Below are positions 36,661 through 48,946 of a DNA stretch of 64,000 nt, in pieces (positions within the stretch are counted from its first letter, which is position 1; each line of letters begins with the position of its first letter). The notes below the pieces were generated by a model. That model saw only the letters and a list, made by a program, of their open reading frames with translations, did not search any database and was not told where the DNA came from. The position numbers and the translations under genes are program-made. The stretch is from Sesamum alatum (lineage: Eukaryota > Streptophyta > Magnoliopsida > Lamiales > Pedaliaceae): contig JACGWO010000005.1 in NCBI GenBank assembly GCA_034509735.1, forward strand, positions 31,588,479 through 31,652,478, read 5' to 3'.

Positions 36661-39560
36661 TCAGCTTTGTTCCTCCAACATCTCCCCCAGCATCTCCACG
36701 CTTCTCTTGGACACCTCACCACCTTTTAGTAATGTCGTGAGAAACCGTGGATACAATGTAGGGTAATCCAGGGGACCAGGCATATCCTACATAAAGAAAA
36801 TTGAAATTTACCTCCCAGTAGCACAGAAGGACAGCAAAACTCCTTCCTCTTGACAAGACGTTAAGAAATATAGAACTTCATCTTTGCACTTCATTCCGAA
36901 AGCAGTCAAGAACTGGATTATCAACACTTGATGCATGTGCCACACATTCATGTTTAAATCATTTTTTAGACATTTATCTCCATATGAATATAGCTTGTGA
37001 CCACTGCAATGAAACTAAACACTCGAGGTAGGAAGTAAAGCATGTATTCTGCATACATGTCAAGGCATACTGTACAAGTATGAAATGACTTGCCAAGAAA
37101 AAATGACACACAATTGACATATTATGAAAGTATATCGAACAATATTATATAACTTGAGTCGGTAAGAAGATAATGGAACACATTTTCAACTCCCAAGTTA
37201 AACAGAGGAGAAGCTAAATTTTTTTTCCACAGAAAGACGTTAGGAGGTATCCAGCTAAACACGTTTCACTGCTGAATAGATGTAGAAAAATAAAAAGCAA
37301 AATCAGGAAGTGAAGAGGCGAACCATGTGCTGAAAGATGCCCTGTGTCCCAACATTAGCAATTTGGGGCTCTAGTGGCACCTGATGCAAACAGGGAACAG
37401 ATTATTAAGTTGTCCTCTTTACGGATAAGTGAAAGAAATTATCAAGTTATCTTCTTAATGCAAGATCATAAAAGTGGATAAGGTACCAACCTTCCCTTTT
37501 TTACTAGTGATTTCTCTGTTGCCTGCGGGCTCCTTTCCAGAATTTGTTCTCTTGGAACCTTTGTTTGTATTGGTCACTTTACACACAGGCAACTGCTGTC
37601 CACATGTGATAGTGGTGTCATTGTTCACCCCTGCAACACCTTGGATGGCAAGAGGTGCAGGTATGGTGAATCTCAGAACATTTTCAGAATGTTTATTTAC
37701 ACTTGGACATTGTTTCAGAGCTTCATTTATGGCACCAACTGCAGCATTGTAACTGTCCTGTGATAATGAGCCCTCTTCACCCAATATTATAGCTCGTCGA
37801 CACAGGTCATTGTAACGTCGGACCTTAGCTTGCACTTCATCCAACTTCTCACTGAGGGGAATTTTGCTTGTAGCTGCATTTGTCCATCGTTGCAGTATAT
37901 ATTTAAATGGTATACTGAACACACCAGACATTTGGAGAACCACAATAGCATGCCTACAGAGATAGCCTTTATATTCAAATGAATGACAAGAACAGCATAT
38001 ATCTGATTTCAGTTCGTTCCATTCCACCATAAAATCTTGACTGTTTTCGAAGTCCTTCACTCCATATAATACAGTTGAACCAACTTCCTTTTCTTTTTTC
38101 AGATGGCACGCTGCTGCTCCCAGGACCTCCATTTGAAACTTTTTGAATATTTCATGACTATAAATAAATAGCATTTGTTTCTCAAAAGGTGAAGGGGACT
38201 TCAACTCTGGTGTTTCATGCCATGCATCAAAATTTGCTTTGGCCTCTTCTTCATATCTGTCTTCAAGAACTGATTTATATTTTCCTATCAAATCTCTCAA
38301 AGACATTTCCCCATGGATGTATTTGTCAAAAAAAGAGTTCAAACTTTCAGATCTTGAAGCAGCAGATAGCCCAGCAAAAGAAACATCCTTCATAAATGCA
38401 GGCACCCAGAGTTTGCGGTCTTCATACAAAGCCTGAAGCCATTCATCTTCTCGAAGATTGAATCTCTCAATCAATTTCCACCATCTTTTCTCAAATTGTT
38501 CTTCATTCCATGATCTATATATGCATTTATTGAATTTCTCCATGAAAGTGTCATGCCAGATGCTAAGGTAATCAAGCCGTCTTGGTATATTTTCCAGAAC
38601 ATGCCACAGATGGAAAAAGTGATGAGTGTCTGGAAAGACCAGCGGAACAGCAGCTTTGATAGCCTCATTTTGATCCGTGAGTAGCACTCTAGGACTTCGT
38701 CCCCCCATTGCCAAACACCACGATTGCATCAACCAAACAAATGTATATAAGGTCTCATCTGCAATCAATCCGCAGCCAAGCAATGTGGGCTGGACATGAT
38801 GGTTCACTCCTATAAAAAGAACCAAAGGAATTCTGTACTTGTTCGCAAAGTAGGTTGTGTCAAATGAAACCACGTCACCGAAGTATGTGAAATCTTCCAC
38901 ACCTTTCGCATCAACCCAAAAAACATTTCTCAGTCGATGCTCCTCATTGAAGTCTAACGCATAAAAGAATTTTGGATTCTCTTCATGCATATGGGCACAA
39001 AACTCAAGTACAACCTGAGCACCACCTTCTTCCAAACTCAAATACCGCCCCCTATCATGCTGATTCCGGATTACATTCTCTATACAAGAACCTGAAAACT
39101 GATAAGAACCGTAGTGCTTTAACACAGAAGCCATGACTTTCTTCTTCCTGATTTTAGCATCATTATTTAAATTATCAGCTCCCCTATGGCTCCTGAAAAA
39201 ATGTGCCTGAGCTGGTAAAAGCTCATGGTTATGATCTTTCATGAAACTATGAATATACCACTTCCCATTCGGCCTACGCTTCACGTGCATGCTAGCTTTA
39301 CACCCTATCTTCGGAGACGGCCTCGGATTAATAGCATCATCCGACTGTTGCTTATTCCCATACCTAATGCAGGAAAATTTGGCATCTATGAACTCTTTTG
39401 ACGCCCTCGAGCGACGACTACTCAATTTTGCAGTACCAAATCCTACTGATTTAGCATACTCTTTATAATACTCATAAGCAGCCTCATGCGTATCGAATTC
39501 CATATCATCCCTAGGCTCCAAGGTTGAATTTGCTACCAAACTACTGCTACTCGCCTCCAT
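36661..39560 (-). CDS. FRS4: FRS4-like FAR1-related transcription factor (domesticated MULE transposase), 750 aa
   Basis: Exons 39560-37491, 37380-37324 and 36786-36661 join in phase 0. The start is the ATG at 39560 (MEASSSSLVANS). Domains: FAR1 DNA-binding zinc domain (about 18-105, MEFDTHEAAYEYYKEYAKSV), MULE transposase-derived core (about 200-350, FGDVVSFDTTYFANKYRIPL and VLLTDQNEAIKAA) and a SWIM zinc finger (CSCHSFEYKGYLCRHAIVVL, about 545-565). The sequence follows Arabidopsis FRS4 closely as I recall it. FAR1-family proteins bind FBS-type motifs in light and flowering pathways. The last two exons encode a conserved tail (VPLEPQIANVGTQGIFQHM, then DMPGPLDYPTLYPRFLTTLL). Reading on past 37491 instead would end in an implausible 11-residue extension. 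Confidence 0.92.
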
Positions 39561-40759
39561 TTTCAAAATTTAAACCAAATAACAAAAGATACTTGCAGTA
39601 ATTTTCGCTACCAAGGCAGGCAATAATCATAACCCTCAGAGCAAAAATTACCTACAATTAGAGTTGCACAAAGAAATCAAACACCCAAAAAAGTAAAAGT
39701 TCCCAAAAAGTAAAACAAGAATTGTACCATAAATGGGTGAAATTGTTCTTGTTCTTGCTACCCAGCTGCTGGCATAAGGGTTCTTCGAGAAGACCCGTTT
39801 GATGCGCACGAGTAATGATAAATCTTTGAGGTTTAAAATGGTGAAGACTGAAGGAAAATAGAAAAAGGGTCGGGAGATTAATGGCTGCTGCATTCAGATT
39901 TTCTCCCCTGAATCCCTAAGATTACGTCATTTTAACCTCTAAACTTTCAAATATCTCATTTTACCCCCTAAACACTTGCATATTTCTACCACAAAGCACT
40001 TTTCACTTGAATGTAACACAAACCTCTTTTTCCCTATTTTGCAAATTTTGTATTCGGTTAAATTTCGATTTTTTATTTTAATTTATCGAACCGTACCGAT
40101 CACAGGTGAAAAAAAAAATCTAAAGTGTGGTGCCAAAAATGCAATTAGCTCACGTCTATGAGTACGCAAATACTATTTTTATATTAATTTTTGTTGTGTG
40201 TAATTTACATTTATTAAATATTTTTTAACTATTTTATTATTATATGTATCACTAATTTAAAATATAATAATAAATATAATTATTAGTTTACTATTTAAAT
40301 TGTAACTAATTCGTTTAAGCTAAAATTGGATTTATCGAATTACAGAAATGAAATACGAGAAAAATTCGTAATTACTAAAATCAAATGGATTAATTTGATT
40401 TGATGTAATATTTTGACATTCGATTTTCAGTCTGATTTTATTAAATAAACACCCTTTCTAAAGAGATTATATTAGGAATTCAATTATTAGACATACTTCT
40501 ATTTCATCATTGCCCCCAAATTAATTAATTTTGTGTCGACTGTTTTGCCAAAATGGTACAATTTTAGCTTGAAAATGCTTGGACAAGTTTAGACTAGGTT
40601 TGGATGTTTGGTTTGGCCAAAACACCTAAGGTGTTTTGGCCAATTTTGGGTCCAATCCCCCAGGTCCAACGTGATTTTGCAGTGATGGATCAAAACACAG
40701 AAATGTGGGTCTGTGGTTTGAACAAAATTGTGCAGCCTACTTTAATCAGTTTTCAATCC
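39561..40759. other. Upstream region of FRS4
   Basis: Includes the probable FRS4 5' leader, perhaps with a leader intron around 39600-39760, and AT-rich DNA. A small palindrome 'ggccaaaacacctaaggtgttttggcc' straddles 40616-40642. No other gene is seen. Confidence 0.45.
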
Positions 40760-41170
40760 TACAGAGCAGATTTGGAGGCGCCGCCATGGGGTCGACCGGC
40801 GTCCGACGAGCGACCTTTATCGCAATCCACGCGGCGGTTTTTCCGCCGGATGTTGCGCGATAGTTCTGATTTTTTTCCACAGCCATGGCGGCGTGAAACT
40901 GAAGAGAAATTGGAGGGGGTGGAACTCATTCCACACGCGCGGAAGGCGGGGGCGGGAAGTTTCAGATTCGGTGGTCGCGACAACGCGCCGATTTAAGGCC
41001 GATTCGCATGTTGCGTTTCTGAAAGTTATGGGGGAAAGCGGAGGAGCGTCCGCTATATCTGACGGTTTCTGAACACTCATCTCCGCTGCGACGTTACCTC
41101 CGCGGCACCATGGACGACTGAGTTGACTCGGTGAGTCCCGCGCCGAGTCTACCTTCCGAGTTGGACCCAT
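40760..41170. other. GC-rich island of unknown nature
   Basis: About 400 bp of GC-rich sequence with many CpG (for example 'gcgccgccatggggtcgacc') in strongly AT-rich surroundings. Two overlapping ORFs exist (plus 40604-40996, minus 40817-41170), but neither protein looks like a known family. It could be a captured gene fragment, a decayed gene or a transposon interior. Confidence 0.4.
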
Positions 41171-42334
41171 CCGACTCAGCGAGGCAGCATATGTATGTAG
41201 GGGAGCTTTCTTAATCTAGGTTGTAATTAACATAATATCCTCTTTTAACTATTTATTGATTTATTTGCAATTTATTTGTGCAATGTCTGTGTCTGCTGGA
41301 GATAAAATTAGCCTTTGAGTTGTGTTTTCTATATTATTATGTACTTATGAACAATATTTATCCTACATTTTTGAAAGTTTTTTATGCAATTGCATGTGTG
41401 ATTGTCTTGCATCACATTATATAAAAGTGTCTACTGGATAAGTAAAAGATTAGAGGATTATCTAAAAGTGTCTACTGGATTAGTAAAAGTGCAAATGATA
41501 TAATCAATTCCCACGCGAATGCAGGAGGATGTTTGATTATACTTATTTATAAGATAATAAGTTCATGTATCTTATAAACTGACGTCTTTTGACGTTATAA
41601 TATATGAGATTTTATTGCAGAAATGATTCGTTATTGAAATATTTGAATAAAATAAAATTTTCGATGAGGCTTATATGTCACTAATTACAAATTTATAAAT
41701 AATTTAAAGAAAATTGAACTAACTCATTATCTTATTTAAAATATATGTGGAGAATTCCTCTCGATCTGTCAATCCCCACCTTTAGTTGTCAACTATTTAC
41801 CTCTGCACAAGCGCACTATAGAATAATGAGGTATTTTATTCTTATTTAATTGATGTTACGTTACCCCAAGATGGACCCCGTAAACCCCATAAGTTCAGCG
41901 CATGCCTCTCGTTCAGACAAAATAGTTTGGACGTCGTATATGGAGCATAGGTTCATCGAGTTCATGCACGAGGAGTTTATCAGCAATCGACTTCAGTCAT
42001 CAACATTCTCACCATCTGTGTGTACTACTATTCATTGATTATGTAAACAAAAATGGGGCTAATGTGTTGAAGGAATTTACAATTAATTATTAACTAACCT
42101 TTGTATTATGACGTATTCGGTTGCATCAAATGTATGTGTTAAAGTCATCTATGTTTACTTTAAATATCCCCTATAATTTTTCAAACGATAATAATTAATG
42201 TACATAATATTATTTTATCAACATATTATTATTATTCATGATAATGAAAAAAAATACCTTTGTGCTAGTAATTATTATTAATAAAATAAAAAATATAATT
42301 AAATGGACAAAACAAAAAATACAATTTAATAACA
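41171..42334. other. Intergenic DNA with a possible Myb/SANT-like remnant
   Basis: AT-rich. An ORF of 62 codons (41850-42038) contains WTSYMEHRFIEFMHEEF, reminiscent of the Myb/SANT-like domain of Harbinger accessory proteins and their plant relatives. It is too short and isolated to call a gene. Confidence 0.35.
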
Positions 42335-42337
42335 TTA

Positions 42338-43916
42338 GGCCATGTTTACATTTAGCTATTAGGCTATATTAGACCCCTAATATGGGCCAGTCAAGTGTTT
42401 ACTTAACTATAGGTCGGCCCGTTATTGTGTCACACAGCCCGACACTATTCTCATAAATTGCCATATTACAATACAAGACCAAATGCCCATATTATAATAT
42501 GTGGGACCCACATATTAACACTACTATTTTTGTGTTCCATATAAGTCCCCAACTTTGCTGCTACAAAAGACTTTAGTGCCCTCCATTTTGCCATGAATTA
42601 CTACTTTCCCTCCTGACATATCTTAAAGGTGTCTGCCTCAATACCCTTCTATCAAGAAATATGTGAAGTACAAAGTGCATTTGCAGGGGCCTTTAATTTC
42701 AACATTGGAGAGGTAGGTGGTTTCCTCAACCTCTCCTTCTCTTTCAACCATTTTCCATTTCTTCCTAATAAATCAGCTTGTTAAATTTTTCCATTTTCTG
42801 TAATAGGTTGTCATTTGCGTTGGTGAAGTGCTTGTCCAGTGTTTGTGTCTGGAAGTACGAAGCTTACTTGGGAGCCTGCATACACTATAAGCTTTTCTCT
42901 ATTTTTTTTTTTTTTTGTTTTATTTGAAGCTTGGCACATCGAATTCAATATTCATTTATTGCTGAGAAATAATCTGGGCCTCCTGTTGGTGTGTTCGTTG
43001 CTTGGTGAAATGTTGAGAAAATGTGGGTCAACACTGCAGGTTTGCGAATGGATTGAATTTTTTTTCGTGTGTCATGTTTCTTTCAACTTACATTTACATT
43101 ATTGGCTATGCTCACGCGCGCATGTTAACGTTTTTGTTTGTTGTTGAATGCCATTGCCTATGACGCTAACTGTTTCATGAAGATGTTTGTTTTGGGGAGA
43201 AGCTGGCCGGTTCAGTTGTAAATCGTTTCATAACTTCACTAGCAAAATTTAAGTACTTTACAACGGTCTAAACAATCCACATTACGGTTTATTAAAATAA
43301 TTTGAGATTCTACAACATTCATCCGCTGTTAATTATTGAACTGTATCACCCATCCACTGGTTATTTTTGCATTACACCTCCCTCATTCAGTTTGCAAAAA
43401 CTTTCATTGATTGTTAAAATGTTGACAAAATTTAAATAAGTGTGAATACTTGACTACTGATGTTATCTATGCACAATTCTATATACAATTATGTAGGTCA
43501 CTAATAATGGAGGCTGCCTACGTCGTCATCTCTTCTTCAAGATGAAATTGTAGTGTGAAATACGGAGGAATGTTGCAGGATGCGCGGGAGAGAACCTGGA
43601 ATTGTGAGAGCCGATCTCGACCTTCTTCTTCCTAGGTCAAGTTCATACATGTTTGAAGAAACGAATTTGGCCCTTTGAAATAGTTTATTTGGTAAAGTTA
43701 ATGATAAGACATTTTGTCTTGTTAAGAGGGCATAATGGTAACTTAAATGATAATACAATGTAAAGTAAACAAAAAGATAACCCACTACTAAAACTATGAA
43801 CCCTATAACATCTCAATGTAAATGACCAGTTAATGGCATTTGTGCAATACAATAGAACAAATAGTAGGTCCCTTATATGGGCTAATACAATCCGACCTAC
43901 TAAAGTAAACATGGCC
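42338..43916. mobile_element. PIF/Harbinger (Tourist-like) non-autonomous element, 1.58 kb, TSD TTA
   Basis: Ends are inverted GGCCATGTTTAC (42338-42349) and GTAAACATGGCC (43905-43916); the 3 bp TTA flanks both sides (42335-42337, 43917-43919). A weaker second layer of inverted sequence continues ('gggccagtc' region against the 'cccatataag' region). TTA duplication and GGCC-type TIRs fit Tourist/PIF. It is larger than a typical MITE; no transposase ORF is visible. Its right end lies one base from the MULE's target-site copy. Confidence 0.72.
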
Positions 43917-43929
43917 TTAATATATTAAA

Positions 43930-44155
43930 GGGTTAAATACACTTTGCACCCCTGAAGTATACAACCCACATCATTTACCCCCCTGAAGTATGAAAACCTT
44001 CAAAAAAAACCTTGACGTTAAAAGTCAACTGTTAAATTTTAACTCCGTTAAGTTTTAAGCTGGAAAAGTCCTTTTTATCCCTAGTGCAATTGTTTTCAGA
44101 AAAAGAAAAAAGAATAATTAAAAAGAGCTTTCACATTCCAAAAATAACCCTCTGT
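43930..44155 (+). repeat. MULE left TIR
   Basis: Inverted copy of 48712-48937; starts GGGTTAAATACACTTTGCAC. Confidence 0.9.
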
Positions 44156-44389
44156 CAGTTGAAGGAAGGAGGTGAAAGGTTTCTCTTCAGAATTGAAAAC
44201 CCACTTCGAGCCTTAGTTTCTCACTCTTCAAAATTTAGGGAAAAATTCATATGATGCCAAGTGATATACAACTGAAACAATTTCAATCTTCTTGCACTCA
44301 TTGAAGTTGGAATTTGTTGGTTTAATTTGGTGAGTTTTTCAAAAAAAAATTTCCGCTTAAGATCAGAAATTGCTGCAAATTTTTTTCTT

Positions 44390-44745
44390 GCTTTATTGAT
44401 TAAGAATGTGTACAATGTAGATTATAATGGTGTTTGGAGTAGACATGGTAAAGAAATAATGGGTGTATTGTTTAAGAATAGAAATTGCTGCGAATTTTTT
44501 TTGGAAGTTGGCTGCTGCGAATTTTTTTTGGAAGATGACTGCTACGAATTTTTTTGTGAAGAAATTGCTGCGAACAGAAATTGTTTGGAGTAAACATGGT
44601 GAAGAAATAATGGGTGTATTGTTTAAGAACATAAATTGCTGCGAATTTTTTTTCTTACTTTCTTGATTAAGAATGTGTACAATGTAGATTATCATGGTGT
44701 TTGGAGTAGACATGGTGAAGAAATAATGGGTGTATTGTTTATTCT
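44390..44745 (+). repeat. Imperfect tandem repeats in MULE 5' region
   Basis: A block beginning 'gattaagaatgtgtacaatg' at about 44398 recurs at about 44664, and the shorter words 'aattgctgcgaattttttt' and 'gaagaaataatgggtgtattg' recur between them. This creates apparent ORFs on both strands that are repeat artefacts. Confidence 0.75.
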
Positions 44746-45006
44746 ATGTGTACAACAAGTGTTGTTATATTCAAAAATTAATTATTTTTTGTTTGTCTTT
44801 AATCTTGATAGTTGTGTTCTAGGGTCCACGTAGTGTAATTTTTCATGCTCCCCTGATTCAGTGGTCCCCTTTGTGTATTGATATATGCTCCTCTGATTTA
44901 GTTGTCCCCTTTGTGTAAAGTTTATTTATTTATTTTTGTCTCATCTCTGTATTGTGCTTATATAGCAATGTAATATTTGGTTTTTTATTGATATATAACG
45001 GGTAAT

Positions 45007-47923
45007 ATGGTGGGTTTTATGTTCTCTCTGAAATTTTATTATGGTGGAGACTTTGTTAACCAAGTTTATATTAGGGGAAGGGTTGCCTTTAGGTACAATG
45101 TGGATGGGGAAGATTATTCTTACTATGATGTTTTGAATGTTGTTAAAGATTTTGGTCATCCATTTACTTCAGTAATTTGGTTCAAGATACCTAATTCTAA
45201 TAATGGGGCTGAATATAAGATCATTGATGGTAATCAAGCTATAAAAGAGATGTTTGATATGTACAAGTGTCATGGTGTATATTGTGTGGAGTTATATATT
45301 GTGGATGTAGACATTGACATAGACATCAACATCCCTCCACATGTTGACAAAGATGGTACAGAGGAGGATGAAAACACTGCAGACAAAGACTTGACCTTAG
45401 GCTCCATGCGGGGTAGTGGCACAGAGATTGAAACAGAAACAAATAATGAGGATGATTCTAGTAATATTGCTGACACTGAAAGTTGTAGTGAGGATGAGTC
45501 ATTAGGTGATTTTGATTATTTTGCTGAGGGTGATAGTTTAAGTGACCCTGATATTCCTGTAGCTAATGACGAGCCTGCCTTTGATGGTGAAGAAGATGAT
45601 GTACAAAGTGACCCTGATGTGCTTGGTAGTCCAATTACTTCTGATAATGAGTACAATGTTGTTAAATTTCCTGAATTTGATGGGGAAAGGGATTTGAAGA
45701 AATCAAAGGTTGGCCTTGTATTTGCTAATGCAAATCTGTTTAGGAAAGCTTTAAGACAACATTGTGTAAGAAGAGGATTTGAATTAACTTTGAAAAAAAT
45801 GAGAGCAAAAGAGTCACAACTTGTTGCAAAAATAAATGTGGATGGAGGATTCATGCTAGCTATTTGGGTAATACCACAGCATTTCAGATTAAAAACATTA
45901 GAGGTGAGCCACACACATGCCCAAGGTAGTACGTAAATAAGAGTGCTAATTCAACATATCTAGCAGACAAGTATATGCAATCTTTCATTGATGATCCTCA
46001 CATGACACTCAAGGCATTTACAAAACTTGTGAGAAGAGATGTTAAGATTTATGCTCACAGGCAACAACTCTACAGAGCAAAGAGGAAAGCATTAGATCAA
46101 ATCCATGGTAATGCCAAGCAACAATACCACAAGTTAAGGAAGTACTGTTGCTTCATTCTAGAGAAGAATCCAGGTTCAAGAGCCATTGTACAATGTGAGG
46201 GTGCTCCAATTTATAGAAGTCCAACATTTAAAAGGATTTTTTTGATGTTCGCTGCACAGATTCAAGGCTTTATTGGGGGGTGTAGACCAATCATAGGGTT
46301 GGATACATGTTTCTTGAAGGGGCCATTTGGTGGACAGCTTATGGCAGCCGTAGGAAAAGATGGGAATAACCAAATGTTCCCATTGGCTGTTTCAGTGGTG
46401 GAATGTGAATGTAAGGACAGTTGGTCTTGGTTTTTGACTTTGCTTTCTGAATCACTTGGCATTGGGGACGGTAGGGGTTGGACTTTCATATCAGATAGGC
46501 AAAAGGGTTTAGTGGAGACATTTCATCAACTATTACCCTCAGCACACCACAGATTTTGTGTCAGACATTTGTATGCCAATTTCAAATTAAGATTCAAAGA
46601 TAAAGAGTTAAAAGACCTAATGTGGGCTGCTGCAAGGTCATTATTGGAGGATGGCTACAATGATAACATGAATCAAATTAATGCTATCAACGCAGAAGCA
46701 TATCAGTGGTTGAAACAAATCCCTCCTGAACTTTGGTGCAAGTTTAAAATGTCAGATCAGCCTAAGTGTGACATGCTTTCCAACAACTTGAGTGAATCAT
46801 TCAACAATTACATAAAGGAAGCAAGAGAAGAACCAATCTTAAGCTTACTTGAGATGTTAAGGCGGCAGTTCATGTGCAGATTTCAGAAGAAGAGGGAATG
46901 GATTGCTAAACACAATGGCAATATATGTCCTAGATTCAAGAGAAACTGGATCAAATCAAAAAGAATGCATTGAACTTTGAGGCATTTCTCGCTAGGGCTG
47001 GAACATGGGAAATATTATCAGGTTCAAACTCATTTGTGTCAAGTTTACAGCATCAAACTTGCAGCTGTAGGGAGTGGCAATTGACCGGTATCCCCTGTGT
47101 GCATGCCACATGTGCTATACTCACAGAACAAAAGTCACCGGAGGATTTTAAGCCATTACTACAATGTTTCTAGCTACAAGTTGACATATAGCTTCATTAT
47201 ACATCCTCCTAAAGATGTGAGAAAAGTTGAAGTTCCACATGAAGAGATTGTGATGCCCCCTCATTTCAAGAGGCTTCCTGGTAGGCCAAAGAAGTTAAGA
47301 AAAAAGGGTGATGATGAAATAAACATTGGAGGAAGGGTCACAAAAAGAGGAAGTACCATGACTTGCTCTAAATGTGGTAAAGGTGACCATAATATAAGGA
47401 CTTGCAAGAATCCTCCAAGACAATCCAAGGTAAGTTGTAATTGCAAGTTCCACTTAATGCAAATTATTATATCATATTGTTCTAATACTTTACATTTTGT
47501 AGGTTGTTGCTGCAGAAGGATCAAGAGGACATACAAATGCTGGTAGGGGTAGAGGAACAGTTGTAGCTACAAGTGGAGGTACAACAACGGCTGCAGGTAG
47601 AGGCACAACAACAACAACAACAACTACTGGTAGTGTTGCAATAGGAAGAGGGAGAGGCAGAGGCAAAGGTAGAGGGCCTCTTTCTGGCATTGGAAACTGG
47701 AATGGCATTGGCATGTCTACAATGCAACACTTTATCCCTGCAAATAAGGTATTTTATCTTACTTTATTATATTTTATATGTTTTAGCTTAATGTTAAATG
47801 TATACTTATTCAAACTTTATGTTTCAGATTAGAAGACAAAGCACTAGACTTGGTGATGCAATGTTTTCTAGCCAAGCATCATCCAACAACTTCTCAGTAG
47901 TTACTGATCATGGTGAGTCATGA
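45007..47923 (+). pseudogene. MuDR-type MULE transposase, broken
   Basis: From ATG 45007: an N-terminal segment, an acidic low-complexity stretch (about 45300-45640), the MuDR DNA-binding domain (VGLVFANANLFRKALRQHC), the DDE core (IGLDTCFLKG, ISDRQKGLVETFH), a SWIM finger (CSCREWQLTGIPCVHATCAI, 47061-47120), a CCHC zinc knuckle (CSKCGKGDHNIRTC) and a Gly/Arg/Thr-rich tail. Two introns are seen (47430-47502, 47749-47827) and TGA at 47921. Damage: frame changes near 45830, 46945 and 47150, and a TAG at 45927-45929. All domains are present in order, so the decay looks recent. Confidence 0.9.
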
Positions 47924-48028
47924 TTTTCTAGTTGAAGGCACTAGCTATAGTTGTTGCTAGCTGATATGTTGCATATATAGTCTCTTTTGGTGATGATAGA
48001 TATTTCTTTTGGTGGTGATACACATTGA

Positions 48029-48430
48029 TACTTGGGCACGATGCCTTCAACTTTTGTTATTTTGATGAGATGGATACTGATACTTGGGCATGATGCCTTC
48101 AACTTTTGTTATTTTGATGAGATAGATATTGATACTTGGGCATGATGCCTTATGCCTTCAACTTTTGTTATTTTGATGAGATATATATTGATACTTGGGC
48201 ATGATGCCTTCAACTTTTGTTATTTTGATGAGATAGATACTGATACTTGGGCATGATGTCTTCAGTTTTTGTTATTTTGATGAGATATATATTGATACTT
48301 GGGCATGATGCCTTCAATTTTTGTTATTTTGATGAGATAGATACTGATACTTGGGCATGATGCCTTCAGTTTTTGCTATTTTGATGATGATAGATATGAT
48401 ACTTGGGGCATGATGCCTTCACTTTTGGTA
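48029..48430 (+). repeat. Minisatellite in MULE 3' region, about 8 units of about 53 bp
   Basis: Units start with 'gatacttgggcatgatgcc' at about 48029, 48078, 48131, 48189, 48242, 48295, 48347 and 48398; the first has CACGATG, the last GGGGCATG. Unit length is 49-58 bp. Non-coding, lying between the transposase stop and the right TIR. Confidence 0.85.
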
Positions 48431-48711
48431 TTTTCTTGTACTAGACTCATGATCTTGGCCAAATACAATTGAGTATATTACATTACATTATGTCAATACA
48501 ATTGCGTAGTACTCTTGGTATTTTCTTGGCCTAGGCTTTATAACATAGAAATAGGAACAAAAGAATAGGCATAAATTTATTAAAATATTACAATAAATTA
48601 AAGATAAAAGAAATTGACCAAAAACAAAATGGGTGCGTAATTAAGGGCTCGAAGAGGGTGCGGATGAAGATTTCACTTCAACTCTTTCAGCATTAGTGGG
48701 TTCATAATGGG

Positions 48712-48937
48712 CAGAGGGGTAATTTTGGAATTTGAAAGCTCTTTTTAAGTTTTCTTTTTTCTTTTTCTGAAAATAATTGCACTAGGGATAAAAAGGATTT
48801 TTTCAGCTTAAAACTTAACAGAGTTAAAATTTTAACAGTTGACTTTTAAGGGCAGGGTTTTTTTTGAAGGTTTTCATACTTCAGGGGGGTAAATGATGTG
48901 GGTTGTATACTTTAGGGGTGCAAAGTGTATTTAACCC
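48712..48937 (-). repeat. MULE right TIR
   Basis: Inverted copy of 43930-44155 ending ...GTGTATTTAACCC. Confidence 0.9.
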
Positions 48938-48946
48938 TATATTAAA

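Larger units (their letters stand above)
43930..48937 (+). mobile_element. Complete Mutator-like element (MULE), 5.0 kb, TSD TATATTAAA
   Basis: Flanked by a perfect 9 bp duplication TATATTAAA (43921-43929 and 48938-48946), the size expected for Mutator. The terminal inverted repeats 43930-44155 and 48712-48937 are about 226 bp and roughly 93% identical, starting GGGTTAAATACACTTTGC. Inside are a tandem-repeat zone (44390-44745), a transposase gene (45007-47923) and a second tandem-repeat zone (48029-48430). This is a potentially autonomous structure whose transposase is now frame-broken. Confidence 0.93.

Noticed and set aside
40604..40996. 130-codon ORF in the GC-rich island
   Set aside because: No family match, and an equally long ORF overlaps on the other strand; kept only as an unexplained island.
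44221..44833. Several ORFs of 60-106 codons on both strands in the MULE 5' region
   Set aside because: They are created by imperfect tandem repeats and share the same phrases in sense and antisense.
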